NCBI GenBank assembly: GCA_964565775.1
Contig: CAZMGB010000016.1
Span: 1 to 64,000, forward strand
From: CAZMGB01 sp964565775
GTDB lineage: Bacteria; Chloroflexota; Dehalococcoidia; DSTF01; JALHUB01
Direction: 5' to 3'
Length of the DNA: 64,000 bases
The translations under genes and the position numbers were made by a program. Each line of letters opens with the position of its first letter. Positions within the stretch are counted from its first letter, which is position 1. Of this stretch, positions 1 to 8,363 are shown piece after piece. The notes under the pieces were generated by a model. The model saw nothing but the letters and a program-made list of their open reading frames with translations, made no database searches and had not been told where the DNA came from.

Positions 1-974
1 GACAGGAGCTGACCGCTGCCGTCGGCGCTCGCGTACCACGAGACCCGCAGGTAGACCCGCGAGTCCGGCGGCCCGTTCATCAGCACATAACCCTCGAAGG
101 CGTACGCCTGGTCCGGCTCCACACCTACCACCTGGTACGCCCATACTGTCGTGTCGCTTTCCGATGTGAAGGCACCGGAGTAGCTGCCGCTCCGGGCGAA
201 GGCGGAGCTGCGGGAGAGAGTACCGCCGAACTTGTGCCAGCCGATGGGGACGCCGTCTGTCGCGGCCTCCTCGAAGCCGCCGTTGAGAAGGCTGCCCACG
301 GCGATGGGCACAGGCGTTGGCTCGGGAGTGGCCGTCTGCGTGGGGGTCGACGACGGCGTCGGGCTTGGCTGGGGCGAGGGCGTGGGCGAGGGCGTGCGGG
401 TGGCGGTCGGTGTCGGCGGAGGAGGCGGGCCACTGAAGCTGAGGTCGTCCAGGCAGAGGGTGGTTGTGTCATCGGAAGAGGGAAGGGCCAGTTCAATACG
501 TATCCGGGCGAAGTGGGCGGTCGGTTCCGCCGTGACCTGCGCCGTCAGAAGCTGATACTCGGAGGTGAGCACAGGATTGCGTAGCAGCGGGGTATCGTCA
601 ATGCCCTGACGATCAGCGTCCAGCCAATCGGCAACCAGGCGCAGGTCCGCCCCGCCCTCTGCATTCGGGGAGGAGAAGTAGCCGCTGAAGTCGTACTCTC
701 CACCGGGGGCGACGGCGACCTCTTGCTCGATGTAGCCATGCTCGTCCGGGCTTTCGACTGTCAGCGCGCCAGCGTGGCCCTCTCCGTTGGGCGGAGGGCA
801 CCCGGGGTTCTCCGTGCCAAGCGTAGCGTCGACGCGATCCCAGGCCGTGATCCCCTCCTCGAAGCCGCCGTTGACGAGGAGCTCTACTGGACCGTCGGCA
901 GCCGCCTGGTACGGAGGCTGAGCTAGAACAGAGAGCAGCAAGAGCGACAGGGCAACGGTGACCGCTCTGCGCAC
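1..974 (-). CDS. Secreted protein with Thr/Pro linker (3' end off the window)
   Basis: The reading frame runs off the left edge, so the C-terminus is missing. I chose the GTG at 974, which has GAGGAG upstream. It is followed by a signal peptide (VRRAVTVALSLLLLSVLA, then QPPYQAAA). Two similar beta-sandwich-like segments, each opening with an NGGFEE motif, flank a linker of about 40 residues of Thr, Pro and Ser (PTPTATRTPSPTPSP). This layout is typical of exported, carbohydrate-binding-like modules in surface proteins of Chloroflexota and other bacteria. No catalytic domain is visible in the part present. Export is well supported; binding of sugars is only a guess from fold-like features. Confidence 0.8.
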   Translation of the reverse strand, partial: MRRAVTVALSLLLLSVLAQPPYQAAADGPVELLVNGGFEEGITAWDRVDATLGTENPGCPPPNGEGHAGALTVESPDEHGYIEQEVAVAPGGEYDFSGYFSSPNAEGGADLRLVADWLDADRQGIDDTPLLRNPVLTSEYQLLTAQVTAEPTAHFARIRIELALPSSDDTTTLCLDDLSFSGPPPPPTPTATRTPSPTPSPQPSPTPSSTPTQTATPEPTPVPIAVGSLLNGGFEEAATDGVPIGWHKFGGTLSRSSAFARSGSYSGAFTSESDTTVWAYQVVGVEPDQAYAFEGYVLMNGPPDSRVYLRVSWYASADGSGQLL

Positions 975-1129
975 CGTCGGACACTCCTCGGGTCGGCGTC
1001 TGCGCGCTTCCGCAGGTCCTGCGGGCGGGCCTTGGCGCCGTGCCGATGCGGGCCGGGGTCAAACGCTATGGGCCGTGGCGAGAGAAGTGGCAGTCGGACA
1101 TTCCAGTCCTGATCGCCGCCTCGATGCAA

Positions 1130-2125
1130 TCAGAGCACGCGTGTGAGCCGTGGGTTCTCCGTTATGCCGGGAATCCGCCCTCGCTTGGCGACGGGCCTGC
1201 CGTCGATCTCGTGCAGGTCGGCTGTGAAGTCTATGGGTGGCGCGCTGGTGATGTAGCTGCCCAGGCCGTAGCCATCGACGGGCGCTCCCGCCTCACGCAT
1301 CTGGCGAATGCGCTCCGGCGTTACGCCGCCGCTGACGAAGATGCGCACATGGCTGGCCTCCGCCAGGTCGAGCCTGGCGCGGACCTCCTTCACCAGGTCC
1401 GGTGTGACGCCGCCGCGCTCGCCGGGAGTGTCCAGTCGGACACCGTTCAGCCGCTCGCCCAGCGCCCGCGCCACTGCCACCGACTCCTCCGGCTCGTCAC
1501 GAAAAGTGTCCACAAGGACGATCCGGGGCACCTCGGGCGGCAGGTGGCGGTCGAACGCCAGCGCCGCCGAGACGGTGTCACCAAAGCAGAGGATCATGGC
1601 GTGGGGCATCGTCCCCGAGGGCTCGACACCGGCCAGGCGCGCCCCCTCGGTCGACGAGCAGGAGACGCAGCCGCCGACCATCGCGGCGTAGTCCATGTAG
1701 CCCGCCACACTGGGGTGGACGTGGCGAGCACCGAAGCTGGTGATCGGCACTCCCTCGGCGGCCTCGACGCACTCACGGGCTGCCGTGGCCCAGCCGCTCT
1801 CGTGAGCGAGGATGCCGAGGATGGCGGTCTCGTAGACTCCGTACGAGAGGTAGGGAGCAGATATGCGCAGGACGACCTCCTTCCGCACGAAGGTCTGTCC
1901 GTCCTCCAGGGCCCAGACCTCGGCGCCGGACGGCAACACCTCTCGAAGGAGAGCCATGACCTCTCGCATGCCGCAGAGCAGCCCATCGCGGGACGGAAAG
2001 ACCTCCATCGTGGCGCGCGGGTTCAGGCCGTCGCCCTCCATGACCTGGCGCGTGCGCACAAAGTAGATGTCGGCTGTCGCGCCCTCGAGGACGGCGGGCG
2101 AAGGGGAGGGGACGGTACCCTGCAC
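1130..2125 (-). CDS. pncB: Nicotinate phosphoribosyltransferase
   Basis: The protein has 331 residues and starts at GTG 2125 behind GAGGAG. It resembles the short, archaeal-like nicotinate phosphoribosyltransferases, which convert nicotinate and PRPP to nicotinate mononucleotide in the Preiss-Handler NAD salvage route. Supporting segments are EGDGLNPRATMEVF near the N-terminus, TSFGARHVHP (about residue 130), GTMPHAMILCFGD (about 190) and the phosphate-binding FVSGGVTPERI (about 270), followed by GYGLGSYIT. The nicotinamidase gene lies 33 bp upstream on the same strand, so the pair would turn nicotinamide into NaMN. Quinolinate phosphoribosyltransferase has the same fold, but the neighbour and the length favour nicotinate. 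Confidence 0.88.
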   Translation of the reverse strand: MQGTVPSPSPAVLEGATADIYFVRTRQVMEGDGLNPRATMEVFPSRDGLLCGMREVMALLREVLPSGAEVWALEDGQTFVRKEVVLRISAPYLSYGVYETAILGILAHESGWATAARECVEAAEGVPITSFGARHVHPSVAGYMDYAAMVGGCVSCSSTEGARLAGVEPSGTMPHAMILCFGDTVSAALAFDRHLPPEVPRIVLVDTFRDEPEESVAVARALGERLNGVRLDTPGERGGVTPDLVKEVRARLDLAEASHVRIFVSGGVTPERIRQMREAGAPVDGYGLGSYITSAPPIDFTADLHEIDGRPVAKRGRIPGITENPRLTRVL

Positions 2126-2158
2126 GCTGAGACTCCTCGCGTGACTCTGGTCGGCGGC

Positions 2159-2698
2159 CTAGCCCTTCCTGGCGGCCGGTTCGCCTACCACCCGGGCGCC
2201 CAGGATCTTCTCCATGTGCTGGACGGCGAAGCGGTGGGCCTCGTCGTCGAAGGTGGCGACGCAATTGGTCGGCACCTCGACGGGATAGTCGCGGTTGCGG
2301 GCGTCGGCTACGGTGTGGAGGACGCAGATGTCGGTGCAGACCCCGCACACCGTGATCTTCTCGGGCGCCAGCTCCCGAAGGCGACCCTCTAAGGGCGTGC
2401 CGAAGAAGGCGCTGTAGCGAGTCTTCGGCATGACCTCATCCGCCAGATCGGCCAGCTCGGGGATGATCTCGGCCTCCTCGGTGCCTCGGATGCAGTGGGG
2501 CGGGAACATCTCGAACTCTTTGTCGTCAGGGGTGTGGCTGTCGCAGACGAAGATCAGGTGCGAGCCCCGTGCTCGCTCCCGCTCGAGCAGCCGGCGGACG
2601 TTTGGGATTATCTGCCGCGAGACGTCGCCGGTGTAGAGGGCGTGACCCTCTTCGAGGAAGCCCCTGAGCATATCTATGACGAGCACCACGTCGGCCAT
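2159..2698 (-). CDS. pncA: Nicotinamidase (isochorismatase-like cysteine hydrolase)
   Basis: This 179-residue protein belongs to the isochorismatase-like hydrolases. The catalytic triad can be placed at Asp9 (VLVIDMLRGF), Lys92 (PKTRYSAF) and Cys125 (CTDICVLHT). Asp53 and His55 in CDSHTPDD, and His68 in PPHC, are in the right places for the metal site of nicotinamidases. It would deamidate nicotinamide to nicotinate, feeding the nicotinate phosphoribosyltransferase directly downstream. The start is ATG 2698. Family length is usually 180-215 residues, so this is a compact member. Other amidohydrolases of this fold are possible, but the neighbour makes NAD salvage the best reading. Confidence 0.88.
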   Translation of the reverse strand: MADVVLVIDMLRGFLEEGHALYTGDVSRQIIPNVRRLLERERARGSHLIFVCDSHTPDDKEFEMFPPHCIRGTEEAEIIPELADLADEVMPKTRYSAFFGTPLEGRLRELAPEKITVCGVCTDICVLHTVADARNRDYPVEVPTNCVATFDDEAHRFAVQHMEKILGARVVGEPAARKG

Positions 2699-2777
2699 GT
2701 CGGACTCCGTCGCGAAGGAAGGGCGCAGCTTTCCACTATGCCACGCCCTCCGGAAGCGTTACGCGCGCCCTGGCCCT

Positions 2778-3209
2778 CTAGCGTCGCACCCGCACCCGCC
2801 TGAAGAACCAGGTCTCGCTGACGATGTGCGCGTCCCCGTCGGCCGGCTCCCGGTCGGGCTCCGCCTTGACCACTTCCGTGCGCCGCCCGCCGTTCTCGGG
2901 CCGACGGACCATCAGGCGGGCGCCTGTCCGAAACAGCCGCGAGGCAAGGCCCCGCAGGACCATCTCGGCCACGGTGCCAGCGACGAGGACCGCCGCTCCC
3001 TGCACAGCGGGAGGCACAGCGGGCCGCCAGGGAACGGGCTCGTAGCTGGAGCTGGGCACGGCGGGCAGCGTCACCCTCTCGGCGGGCCGCGACGCGTCGT
3101 TGAGGGAAGCGCCGCAGCGCCGGCAGAAGTTGTCATCGGCGTCGCGGGGCGCGCTGCAGCTTTCGCAACGGAGGATGATGTCCTCTTCGGGCACGCTCTC
3201 TGGGGTCAT
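2778..3209 (-). CDS. Small zinc-ribbon protein, function unknown
   Basis: The 143-residue protein has an N-terminal zinc ribbon with Cys15, Cys18, Cys29 and Cys32 (LRCESCSAP, FCRRCGASL). A Pro-rich stretch and a hydrophobic segment around residues 68-95 follow, which may associate with a membrane. The tail is basic and Arg-rich. I do not recognise a characterised homologue. The ATG at 3209 lies only 9 nt beyond a good -10 box, so the transcript may be leaderless. It is the first gene of the minus-strand run toward pncA, with 79 bp between them. Confidence 0.7.
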   Translation of the reverse strand: MTPESVPEEDIILRCESCSAPRDADDNFCRRCGASLNDASRPAERVTLPAVPSSSYEPVPWRPAVPPAVQGAAVLVAGTVAEMVLRGLASRLFRTGARLMVRRPENGGRRTEVVKAEPDREPADGDAHIVSETWFFRRVRVRR

Positions 3210-3218
3210 TGCGCGGCT

Positions 3219-3246
3219 ATTATAGCAAGTTATGACAGGGCTGCAA
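3219..3246 (-). promoter_or_regulatory. Promoter of the zinc-ribbon gene
   Basis: Read on the minus strand, TTGCAG (3246-3241) and a perfect TATAAT (3224-3219) are 16 nt apart. Only 9 nt separate the -10 box from the ATG at 3209, so transcription should start at or next to the start codon. Confidence 0.65.
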
Positions 3247-3309
3247 GGGGTGGTGTGTTACCGCCACTGCGGCATGAATGAGCGCCAATACGACTGGATC
3301 GTGGTGCAG

Positions 3310-4104
3310 CTAGGGCAGGCTGCGGAGTCTTCCCCCCACCTGGCCAACGACCTCGATGAGCTGCTTGAGCCCTTCGACGACAAGGCTGCCATTCCCCGGG
3401 CCAGCCTTGTCAAATGCCACGCCGAAGGCGATGTCTCCTGTTACGTCCACGTCGCCGCCTCCTCTAGGAACGCCGGTGACTCTAAAGCACGCGAGTTCTG
3501 CGCCCTCTTCGATTTCCCCATCGGCTCTGACCTTGATGGTCTCGACTTTCATACCCGGCGACGGCTTCAGCGAGAGGTTCTTCGCACCGGTCGCGACGTT
3601 CGTGATAAGAAGCAGGCGATGCTTATCCCAGTTGGACAGTTCTTGAAGAGCCCACAGCCGATGGAGGGTCGGTGTCTTGCTGCGCTGAAAAGGCTGAATC
3701 TCCTCGATACTCGTCTGCGCGTTGGGTGGGAGCCCGCGAATCTTATAGAGTCCGCCACCTCGTTTCGTGGAGTGGAAACGGGCTTTGTCAATGAAGATAG
3801 GGAACTCTGTCCCAGTAGGGACGTTTCCTTTGCCATAAGTGGCGGCGATCTCGTAGACCATGTGATCTAAGGCGGAGCGCAGGTCATGGATGATTTCTCC
3901 AATCTGAACACTCCACATCTGAGGTGTTTGTCTTACGATGTTGATGAGAATGGAGACCCTTCCTGTCTCAGCAGTTCGATTGAGGGTGAAATTGTACGGC
4001 CGATCAGCACCCCGCACGAACTCGCGGATTTCTCCCTCAAGCACATTGAGCTGTGCTTGAGCCCTATCCCACTTGAGTCGCGCACCAACCAACCTGTAAG
4101 GCAT
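3310..4104 (-). CDS. Hypothetical protein, probably acquired
   Basis: The protein has 264 residues and starts at ATG 4104 behind TAGGAG. The N-terminus is predicted to be helical (RLKWDRAQAQLNVLEGEIREF). A central segment, IGEIIHDLRSALDHMVYEIA, and a later WALQELSNWDKHRLLL resemble an uncharacterised family seen in many soil and groundwater bacteria, for which I know no function. No signal peptide or membrane segment is seen. Base composition and codon use are less GC-rich than in the flanking genes, and short hairpin repeats lie immediately upstream. It is therefore probably a recent arrival. Confidence 0.7.
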   Translation of the reverse strand: MPYRLVGARLKWDRAQAQLNVLEGEIREFVRGADRPYNFTLNRTAETGRVSILINIVRQTPQMWSVQIGEIIHDLRSALDHMVYEIAATYGKGNVPTGTEFPIFIDKARFHSTKRGGGLYKIRGLPPNAQTSIEEIQPFQRSKTPTLHRLWALQELSNWDKHRLLLITNVATGAKNLSLKPSPGMKVETIKVRADGEIEEGAELACFRVTGVPRGGGDVDVTGDIAFGVAFDKAGPGNGSLVVEGLKQLIEVVGQVGGRLRSLP

Positions 4105-4430
4105 GGAGTAGGCTCCTAGTCGCCGAGGAATCTAGCAGGCCGCGGGTTTCAACCCGCGGGCTACCTACGACCCGATCGGCACCTCGATCTCCGGCGTCGG
4201 TCATCAATGGAATAACCCGACAGAGCTCGATCTTCGTAGGTCGGGGTCTTGAGACCCCGACAGGTTCGCGAGGGTCTAAAGACCCCCGCCTACGAGCCCG
4301 TCGCCGTGCCGGCTTATTCTCTGAATGACCATGAACCCTCAGCTTCGATCCAAGCTGCCGTTTCAACAGGCAGAATCGAGTCTAAGAGTCAATGACCATC
4401 AACCTGCGGAGTGCACCACGCACCAGGTGC
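4105..4430. repeat. Intergenic hairpin elements (families with CCTACGA ends)
   Basis: This 326-bp space has no convincing gene. It holds a 9-bp-stem hairpin at 4140-4159 (CCGCGGGTT, loop TC, AACCCGCGG). It also holds a 62-bp composite element at 4234-4295 bounded by TCGTAGG and CCTACGA. Inside that element are two hairpins with short TTGA and TAAA loops (GGGGTCTTGAGACCCC and GGGTCTAAAGACCC). Similar units occur near 14105-14131 and 42223-42288, so these are members of a dispersed family of non-coding repeats. Confidence 0.75.
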
Positions 4431-5252
4431 CTACGGCCCGGCGACAGCGGCCTCGATCTCCGGCGTCAGGTCGTAGCCGCCCACCACCTCACCTTCGGCC
4501 GAGAGGATGCGCCCTTGTCGGATCGAGATGCGGCCCTGGGCGAAGGCGCGCAGAGTCTCCACCACGAGCGGCAGCTCGCGGGCGACGCCCTGGCGGCGGA
4601 TCTCCTTGAAGAGCCGGTTCTCCTCGCCCTCCTCAGCCTTGATCTGCTCCAGCGACCTGCCCTCCACCTCCGACCACAGCTCATCGAAGGCGGGGCCGCG
4701 CAGGCTGTAGGTGCAATGGGCCACGGGCGGACCCCTGTCCAGGTCTGTCGTGCAGAGGAAGATCATGACGCCGCTGCTCTCTGCCCGCTCCTCGATGAGC
4801 TGCCAGACCACGTCCTGCCACATGCCAATGGGCCCGCCGGGAGCGGCCGGGTGGAGGTTGAGCAGGGGAAAGCGCTCGCACACGACGTCGGTGAAGATGA
4901 GCATGTAGCCTGCCAGCATGCCGACATCGAATGCATAGGGCTCGACCAGACGCCGCACCTCCCGGTCGAAGTCGTAGCGCCATGCCGGCAGGGGCTGACC
5001 GGCGCGGGCCACCTCGGCCCCGTGCTCGCGCCGATAGCGACGGGAAGAGAGGGTGACGAGGGGCAGACCGTAGGACTGGACGAGGTCGAGGAAAACGTCG
5101 GTGGGCTCGAACTCGCCTCGTTCCCGGTTGCAGAAGACGAAGGCGATCTCCGCGTCGAGGGTGCCGTCTCGTACGGCGTCCATGGCAGCCCGGAGGAGGT
5201 CGCAGGCTGCCTCGTCACGACCCGTGGAGAACCAGCCGACGGAAATACTCAA
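4431..5252 (-). CDS. Formyltransferase-like protein (PurN/Fmt fold)
   Basis: The 273-residue protein resembles the formyltransferase fold of PurN and Fmt. MSISVGWFSTGRDEAA takes the place of the nucleotide-binding start, and LLNLHPAAPGGPIG (about residues 132-145) matches the N-x-H-P substrate-binding motif of 10-formyl-THF formyltransferases. The usual downstream catalytic Asp region is not clear. The start is TTG 5252, 4 nt after the stop of the PfkB gene, and an in-frame stop just upstream excludes a longer form. The two genes are almost certainly co-translated. Substrate and reaction are unknown. Replacement of PurN is possible but unsupported, because no purine genes are nearby. Confidence 0.65.
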   Translation of the reverse strand: MSISVGWFSTGRDEAACDLLRAAMDAVRDGTLDAEIAFVFCNRERGEFEPTDVFLDLVQSYGLPLVTLSSRRYRREHGAEVARAGQPLPAWRYDFDREVRRLVEPYAFDVGMLAGYMLIFTDVVCERFPLLNLHPAAPGGPIGMWQDVVWQLIEERAESSGVMIFLCTTDLDRGPPVAHCTYSLRGPAFDELWSEVEGRSLEQIKAEEGEENRLFKEIRRQGVARELPLVVETLRAFAQGRISIRQGRILSAEGEVVGGYDLTPEIEAAVAGP

Positions 5253-5256
5253 GCGG

Positions 5257-6402
5257 CTACTCTGTCTGTGTTGGGCTCAGAGCCCGCCCGCTCCTGCGTT
5301 GTCGGCGGAAGACGGGCCCGAAGCTCTCGTCGAAGCGTGCCAGCAGCTCTTCTCTCGTCGGAAGTCCCTTGCGAGCGCCCAGCTCCGTCAGAGAGAACTC
5401 CGCGGTGGTGTGCCCCAATGCGCCGCACTTCGCGGGACCGAAACGCTTGGAGAGCAGCCCGAAGAGGAAGCCCGCGGCGAAGGCGTCGCCCGCGCCGACG
5501 GTGTCGACTACACGCCCCTGATGTGTTCTGACAGCGGGCACCGCGTATTCAACGGTCTCATGCGCGCGGCCCGTCCTCCGCCTGGTGAAGATGATCGAAG
5601 CCTTGGCCTCTTCGGGGTCGGGTGGGGGTGGGCCCTGCCTCGGTTCCCGGCCGCCCCCGAATGTCGCGACCACCGCTTCGCACCCGGTATCGAGGCATGC
5701 GTCGGCGGCGGAGCGCAGCTCCTGCCCGGTCAGCTCCCGAAGCTCCTCCGCGTTTGCGAACAGGACCGCACAGCGTCGAAGGAGGGGAGTCATGGCGAGC
5801 AGGCCGTGGCGGGCATACACGTCGTCGAGGGCAAGGCTGACCCTGGCCTGCGGCGAAAGCCCCTTGACTACCTGCAACTGCTGCGAGAACGGCGTTTCGC
5901 CGACGAAGGATGACAGGTGGACATATCTCGCGTCGCTGAGGTAGGAGAGGTCAACATGACGGCTCTGCAGCGCAGTTTTTGCCCCTGGGATGATGTATAT
6001 CGCCTTCTGACCTTCTCCGGCGGTGATGCATATCGTCTGGCCGGTGCTGGCGCTAGGCTTGACGAGAATCCCGCCCGTGTCGACGCCAACTTCCTCGAAG
6101 GAGCGAAGAATCGCGCTCCCCGCATCGTCGTCGCCGACGACGCCGACGAAGCCGCAGCGCAGCCCCAGCTTGGCCAGCGCATAGACCGTGTTCGCCGCCG
6201 AGCCGCCGGGCTCCGCCGTCGACGAGAGCACCTCTGCGCCGCCGTCTCGAATGAGCTGAGGCACCCGGTAAAGGCGGTCCAGATTGAGGGCGCCAAAGCC
6301 CACGACGTCGAATCGCGGCCTAGCCGACCGCCCCTCCGCCGACACCTGATCAGCCAAGAGTGCCCGCCGCCTCCCCTCTCGCCAGCTTTCGTGACCTGGC
6401 AT
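5257..6402 (-). CDS. PfkB-family sugar/nucleoside kinase
   Basis: A PfkB (ribokinase-like) kinase. The substrate side is FGALNLDRLYRVPQL and GGSAANTVYALAKLG, and the catalytic and anion-hole signature is VDTVGAGDAFAAGF near the C-terminus. The longest frame (381 residues, ATG 6402) overlaps the upstream HAD gene by 53 nt and adds about 30 residues before the first strand. A start at GTG 6345, just past that gene's stop, would fit the family better. An unusual loop rich in Pro and Arg (GREPRQGPPPPDPEEAK) follows the ATP-site strand. The substrate cannot be named. Genes for a HAD-like protein and a formyltransferase flank it in one operon. Confidence 0.82.
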   Translation of the reverse strand: MPGHESWREGRRRALLADQVSAEGRSARPRFDVVGFGALNLDRLYRVPQLIRDGGAEVLSSTAEPGGSAANTVYALAKLGLRCGFVGVVGDDDAGSAILRSFEEVGVDTGGILVKPSASTGQTICITAGEGQKAIYIIPGAKTALQSRHVDLSYLSDARYVHLSSFVGETPFSQQLQVVKGLSPQARVSLALDDVYARHGLLAMTPLLRRCAVLFANAEELRELTGQELRSAADACLDTGCEAVVATFGGGREPRQGPPPPDPEEAKASIIFTRRRTGRAHETVEYAVPAVRTHQGRVVDTVGAGDAFAAGFLFGLLSKRFGPAKCGALGHTTAEFSLTELGARKGLPTREELLARFDESFGPVFRRQRRSGRALSPTQTE

Positions 6403-7369
6403 GGACAGTGACTATCTCCTCCAGGTTGGGACAGTTGACCAGCCAGTGATAGGCTGCCTCTCCGTCGACAGGTTTCAGGTCTGCGGAGAGTATCGCTTTC
6501 CGCAAGGGCTCGCGCCCTTGGCCGAGCCAGAGTTGGAGGATCGGAAGCACATTCATCAAGCTGATGCTGGCGGCTCCTACAGTCCCGAAGGGGAGAGCGT
6601 ACCGGTTGCCGTTGAAGACGATAGACAGGCCGCCGGCGGCCTCGACTGCCTTCAGCATCTGGAAGTCGGTGATGCTATCACCTACGACGGCCGCTTCGCC
6701 GAGGTAGGCCCCGGCTTGACGGCAGAAGCTCTCGAGGGCTCTTACCTTCCGCCTTCCCCCCAGGACTTGGACGCTCCGAAACGCGGCTTCCAGCTTCGAG
6801 CGAGGGATCACCCGCCAGTAGAACTCGTCCAGCTTGCGACGAACCTGGCCGTCGAGGGCGCCAGACGCGATCTCATCCGCCGACACCCCTTCACTGATCC
6901 GGACTATGTAATCCCACATGTCCTGCACGAATCCCAGATCAACTCCCTTCAGCCTGTTCGCCAGACCGTCCAGGTCCATACTCGTGCAGGCGACGTTGCG
7001 GGCGGGGATGCCCAGCTCCGAAGCGACCCTCAGGGCGTGCTGTTCATAGCTCGTCGAGATGATATACGCATCCCACCCGTCGGCGAGCAGCGTTGCCACC
7101 AGCTCCCTCGCGCCGGCGATAAGGGGCGCCGTCTCCGAGACACGTCGGACGTCCGCCGCCTTCAGACCGTTGCAGACGAGAAAGGGCAACACCAGCTTCA
7201 GCGTGTCACCCGGCTCGTATTCCTCGACCCCTTCCAGAGCGAGCAGATCGTCATAGCGGCTGATGACCGCGAACGCGGAGCGCCCGTTGGGGATGAGGCC
7301 CACGACCTCGAAGGCGTTGTCCTGCGGAGAAAGGGGCCCCTCAAGGTCGAAGAATACGATCTTGCTCAT
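6350..7369 (-). CDS. HAD-superfamily protein (EhaR-like)
   Basis: The protein has 339 residues. The start KIVFFDLEGPLSPQDNAFEV is a HAD motif I (Asp nucleophile, Glu at +2). This form resembles the HAD proteins annotated in methanogens as subunit R of energy-converting hydrogenase A. AYIISTSYEQHAL supplies motif II and AAVVGDSITDFQML the Asp pair of motif IV. No hydrogenase genes are in view, so the archaeal name should not be read as a function. It is the first gene of a tight HAD-PfkB-formyltransferase operon, and a phosphatase acting on a product of the kinase is a reasonable guess. The start is ATG 7369. Confidence 0.72.
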   Translation of the reverse strand: MSKIVFFDLEGPLSPQDNAFEVVGLIPNGRSAFAVISRYDDLLALEGVEEYEPGDTLKLVLPFLVCNGLKAADVRRVSETAPLIAGARELVATLLADGWDAYIISTSYEQHALRVASELGIPARNVACTSMDLDGLANRLKGVDLGFVQDMWDYIVRISEGVSADEIASGALDGQVRRKLDEFYWRVIPRSKLEAAFRSVQVLGGRRKVRALESFCRQAGAYLGEAAVVGDSITDFQMLKAVEAAGGLSIVFNGNRYALPFGTVGAASISLMNVLPILQLWLGQGREPLRKAILSADLKPVDGEAAYHWLVNCPNLEEIVTVHARSRKLARGEAAGTLG

Positions 7370-7440
7370 AGACCTATGCGTCCGAATCAGCGTGCACCTG
7401 CGCGCCCCCCAGCGGCCCCTGCCGACAGTGCATCAGGCAC

Positions 7441-8121
7441 CTAGCGCGCCGCCGGCTCTTTCGTTTCCGGCCGCCAGCCCAGGCGCCGGCGGACCTTGGC
7501 GTAGGTGCTGATCAGGTGCACCAGGGGGTTGGCCCGACGGCCCACGACGCGCCCCTGCCGCAACGCCTCCAGGAACTCCTCCGGCCCCTCGAACTCAGGC
7601 ATCTCGACATAGGCGCCGCCGATCTCCCAGGGGGAGTGGGCATCGCTGCCAGCCCCCATGGGCAGCCCCAGCTCCTCCGCGAGCTGTCGCGCCCGGTCGT
7701 TGTCGCGCCGGAAAGTGGTCCTGCAATTGAACACTTCGATGATATCGAGCTGAGAGAGGATGCGCTCGCGGGCCCGCCTGCGCAGCGGCTCCCGGCGCAC
7801 ACGGTCGAAGGGGTGGGGCAAGGAGACGAGGCCTCCCTGCGCTTTGATGCGCTCGATCGTCTCCTCCGGCGTCAGTCCCGGCGGTATCTCTTCCTTCAAA
7901 AAGAGGCCGGTGATCTCGCCCTCGGTCGTCTTGATCTCCTCAGCGACTATCACCTTGAACGGCGCTACCCGCTTGACGGCCAGCGCCCCCTCGATGTTGT
8001 TGTGTTCGGTCACTGCGACGCAGTTGATGCCCTTCATCAGGCATCGCTCGACGAATTTCCGAGGGCTGGTGACGCCGTCGCGGGAGAAGTACGTGTGGCT
8101 GTGAAGGTCGGCCCTCAGCAA
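7441..8121 (-). CDS. PHP-domain metal-dependent phosphoesterase
   Basis: A 226-residue PHP protein. The N-terminal metal motif is LRADLHSHTYFSRDG, followed by VAVTEHNNIEGA, SLPHPFDRVRRE and GAGSDAHSPWEIGG. Together these supply the His and Asp ligands of the trinuclear metal site. Relatives hydrolyse small phosphoesters such as histidinol phosphate or 3',5'-nucleotides; the substrate here is open. It starts at TTG 8121 and overlaps the end of xseB by 7 nt. It is therefore translated with the exonuclease VII genes. Confidence 0.85.
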   Translation of the reverse strand: MLRADLHSHTYFSRDGVTSPRKFVERCLMKGINCVAVTEHNNIEGALAVKRVAPFKVIVAEEIKTTEGEITGLFLKEEIPPGLTPEETIERIKAQGGLVSLPHPFDRVRREPLRRRARERILSQLDIIEVFNCRTTFRRDNDRARQLAEELGLPMGAGSDAHSPWEIGGAYVEMPEFEGPEEFLEALRQGRVVGRRANPLVHLISTYAKVRRRLGWRPETKEPAAR

Positions 8122-8363
8122 GAGCTCTCGGCCTCCCCCTCTTCCTCGGGCGCGGCATAGGCGGCGAACGCCTCTTTGAGACTCGTGATCTTCAGCTCGG
8201 CCTCCTGAAGCATCTTCTGGCAGCGCTGGGCCAGGCCCATGCCCTGCTCGTAGAGAGCCAGGGTCTCGTCCAGGGTAAGGCCGCCCTGCTCCAGCTTGGC
8301 GACGGTTTCTTCCAACCGGCGGTAGAGGTCCTCGAACCTCTCGCGACGCTTCTCAGCCGCCAT
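8115..8363 (-). CDS. xseB: Exodeoxyribonuclease VII small subunit
   Basis: The 82-residue protein matches XseB in length and sequence: FEDLYRRLEETVAKLEQGGLTLDETLALYEQGM is cut here to the telling parts FEDLYRRLEETV and LTLDETLALYEQGM. It forms the helical-hairpin subunits that assemble on XseA to degrade single-stranded DNA. The ATG at 8363 overlaps the end of xseA by 11 nt, and the tail overlaps the PHP gene. Confidence 0.93.
   Translation of the reverse strand: MAAEKRRERFEDLYRRLEETVAKLEQGGLTLDETLALYEQGMGLAQRCQKMLQEAELKITSLKEAFAAYAAPEEEGEAESSC

Noticed and set aside
1040..2392. 450-codon plus-strand frame
   Set aside because: It lies antisense to the nicotinate phosphoribosyltransferase and nicotinamidase genes, both with full motif sets. 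It is a by-product of high GC.
4392..5531. 379-codon plus-strand frame
   Set aside because: It is antisense to the formyltransferase-like and PfkB genes and has no recognisable motif.
6346..6402. First 19 codons of the PfkB frame as certain coding sequence
   Set aside because: They overlap the HAD gene and precede the normal family start. GTG 6345 may be the true start, so the extension is kept only as a possibility.
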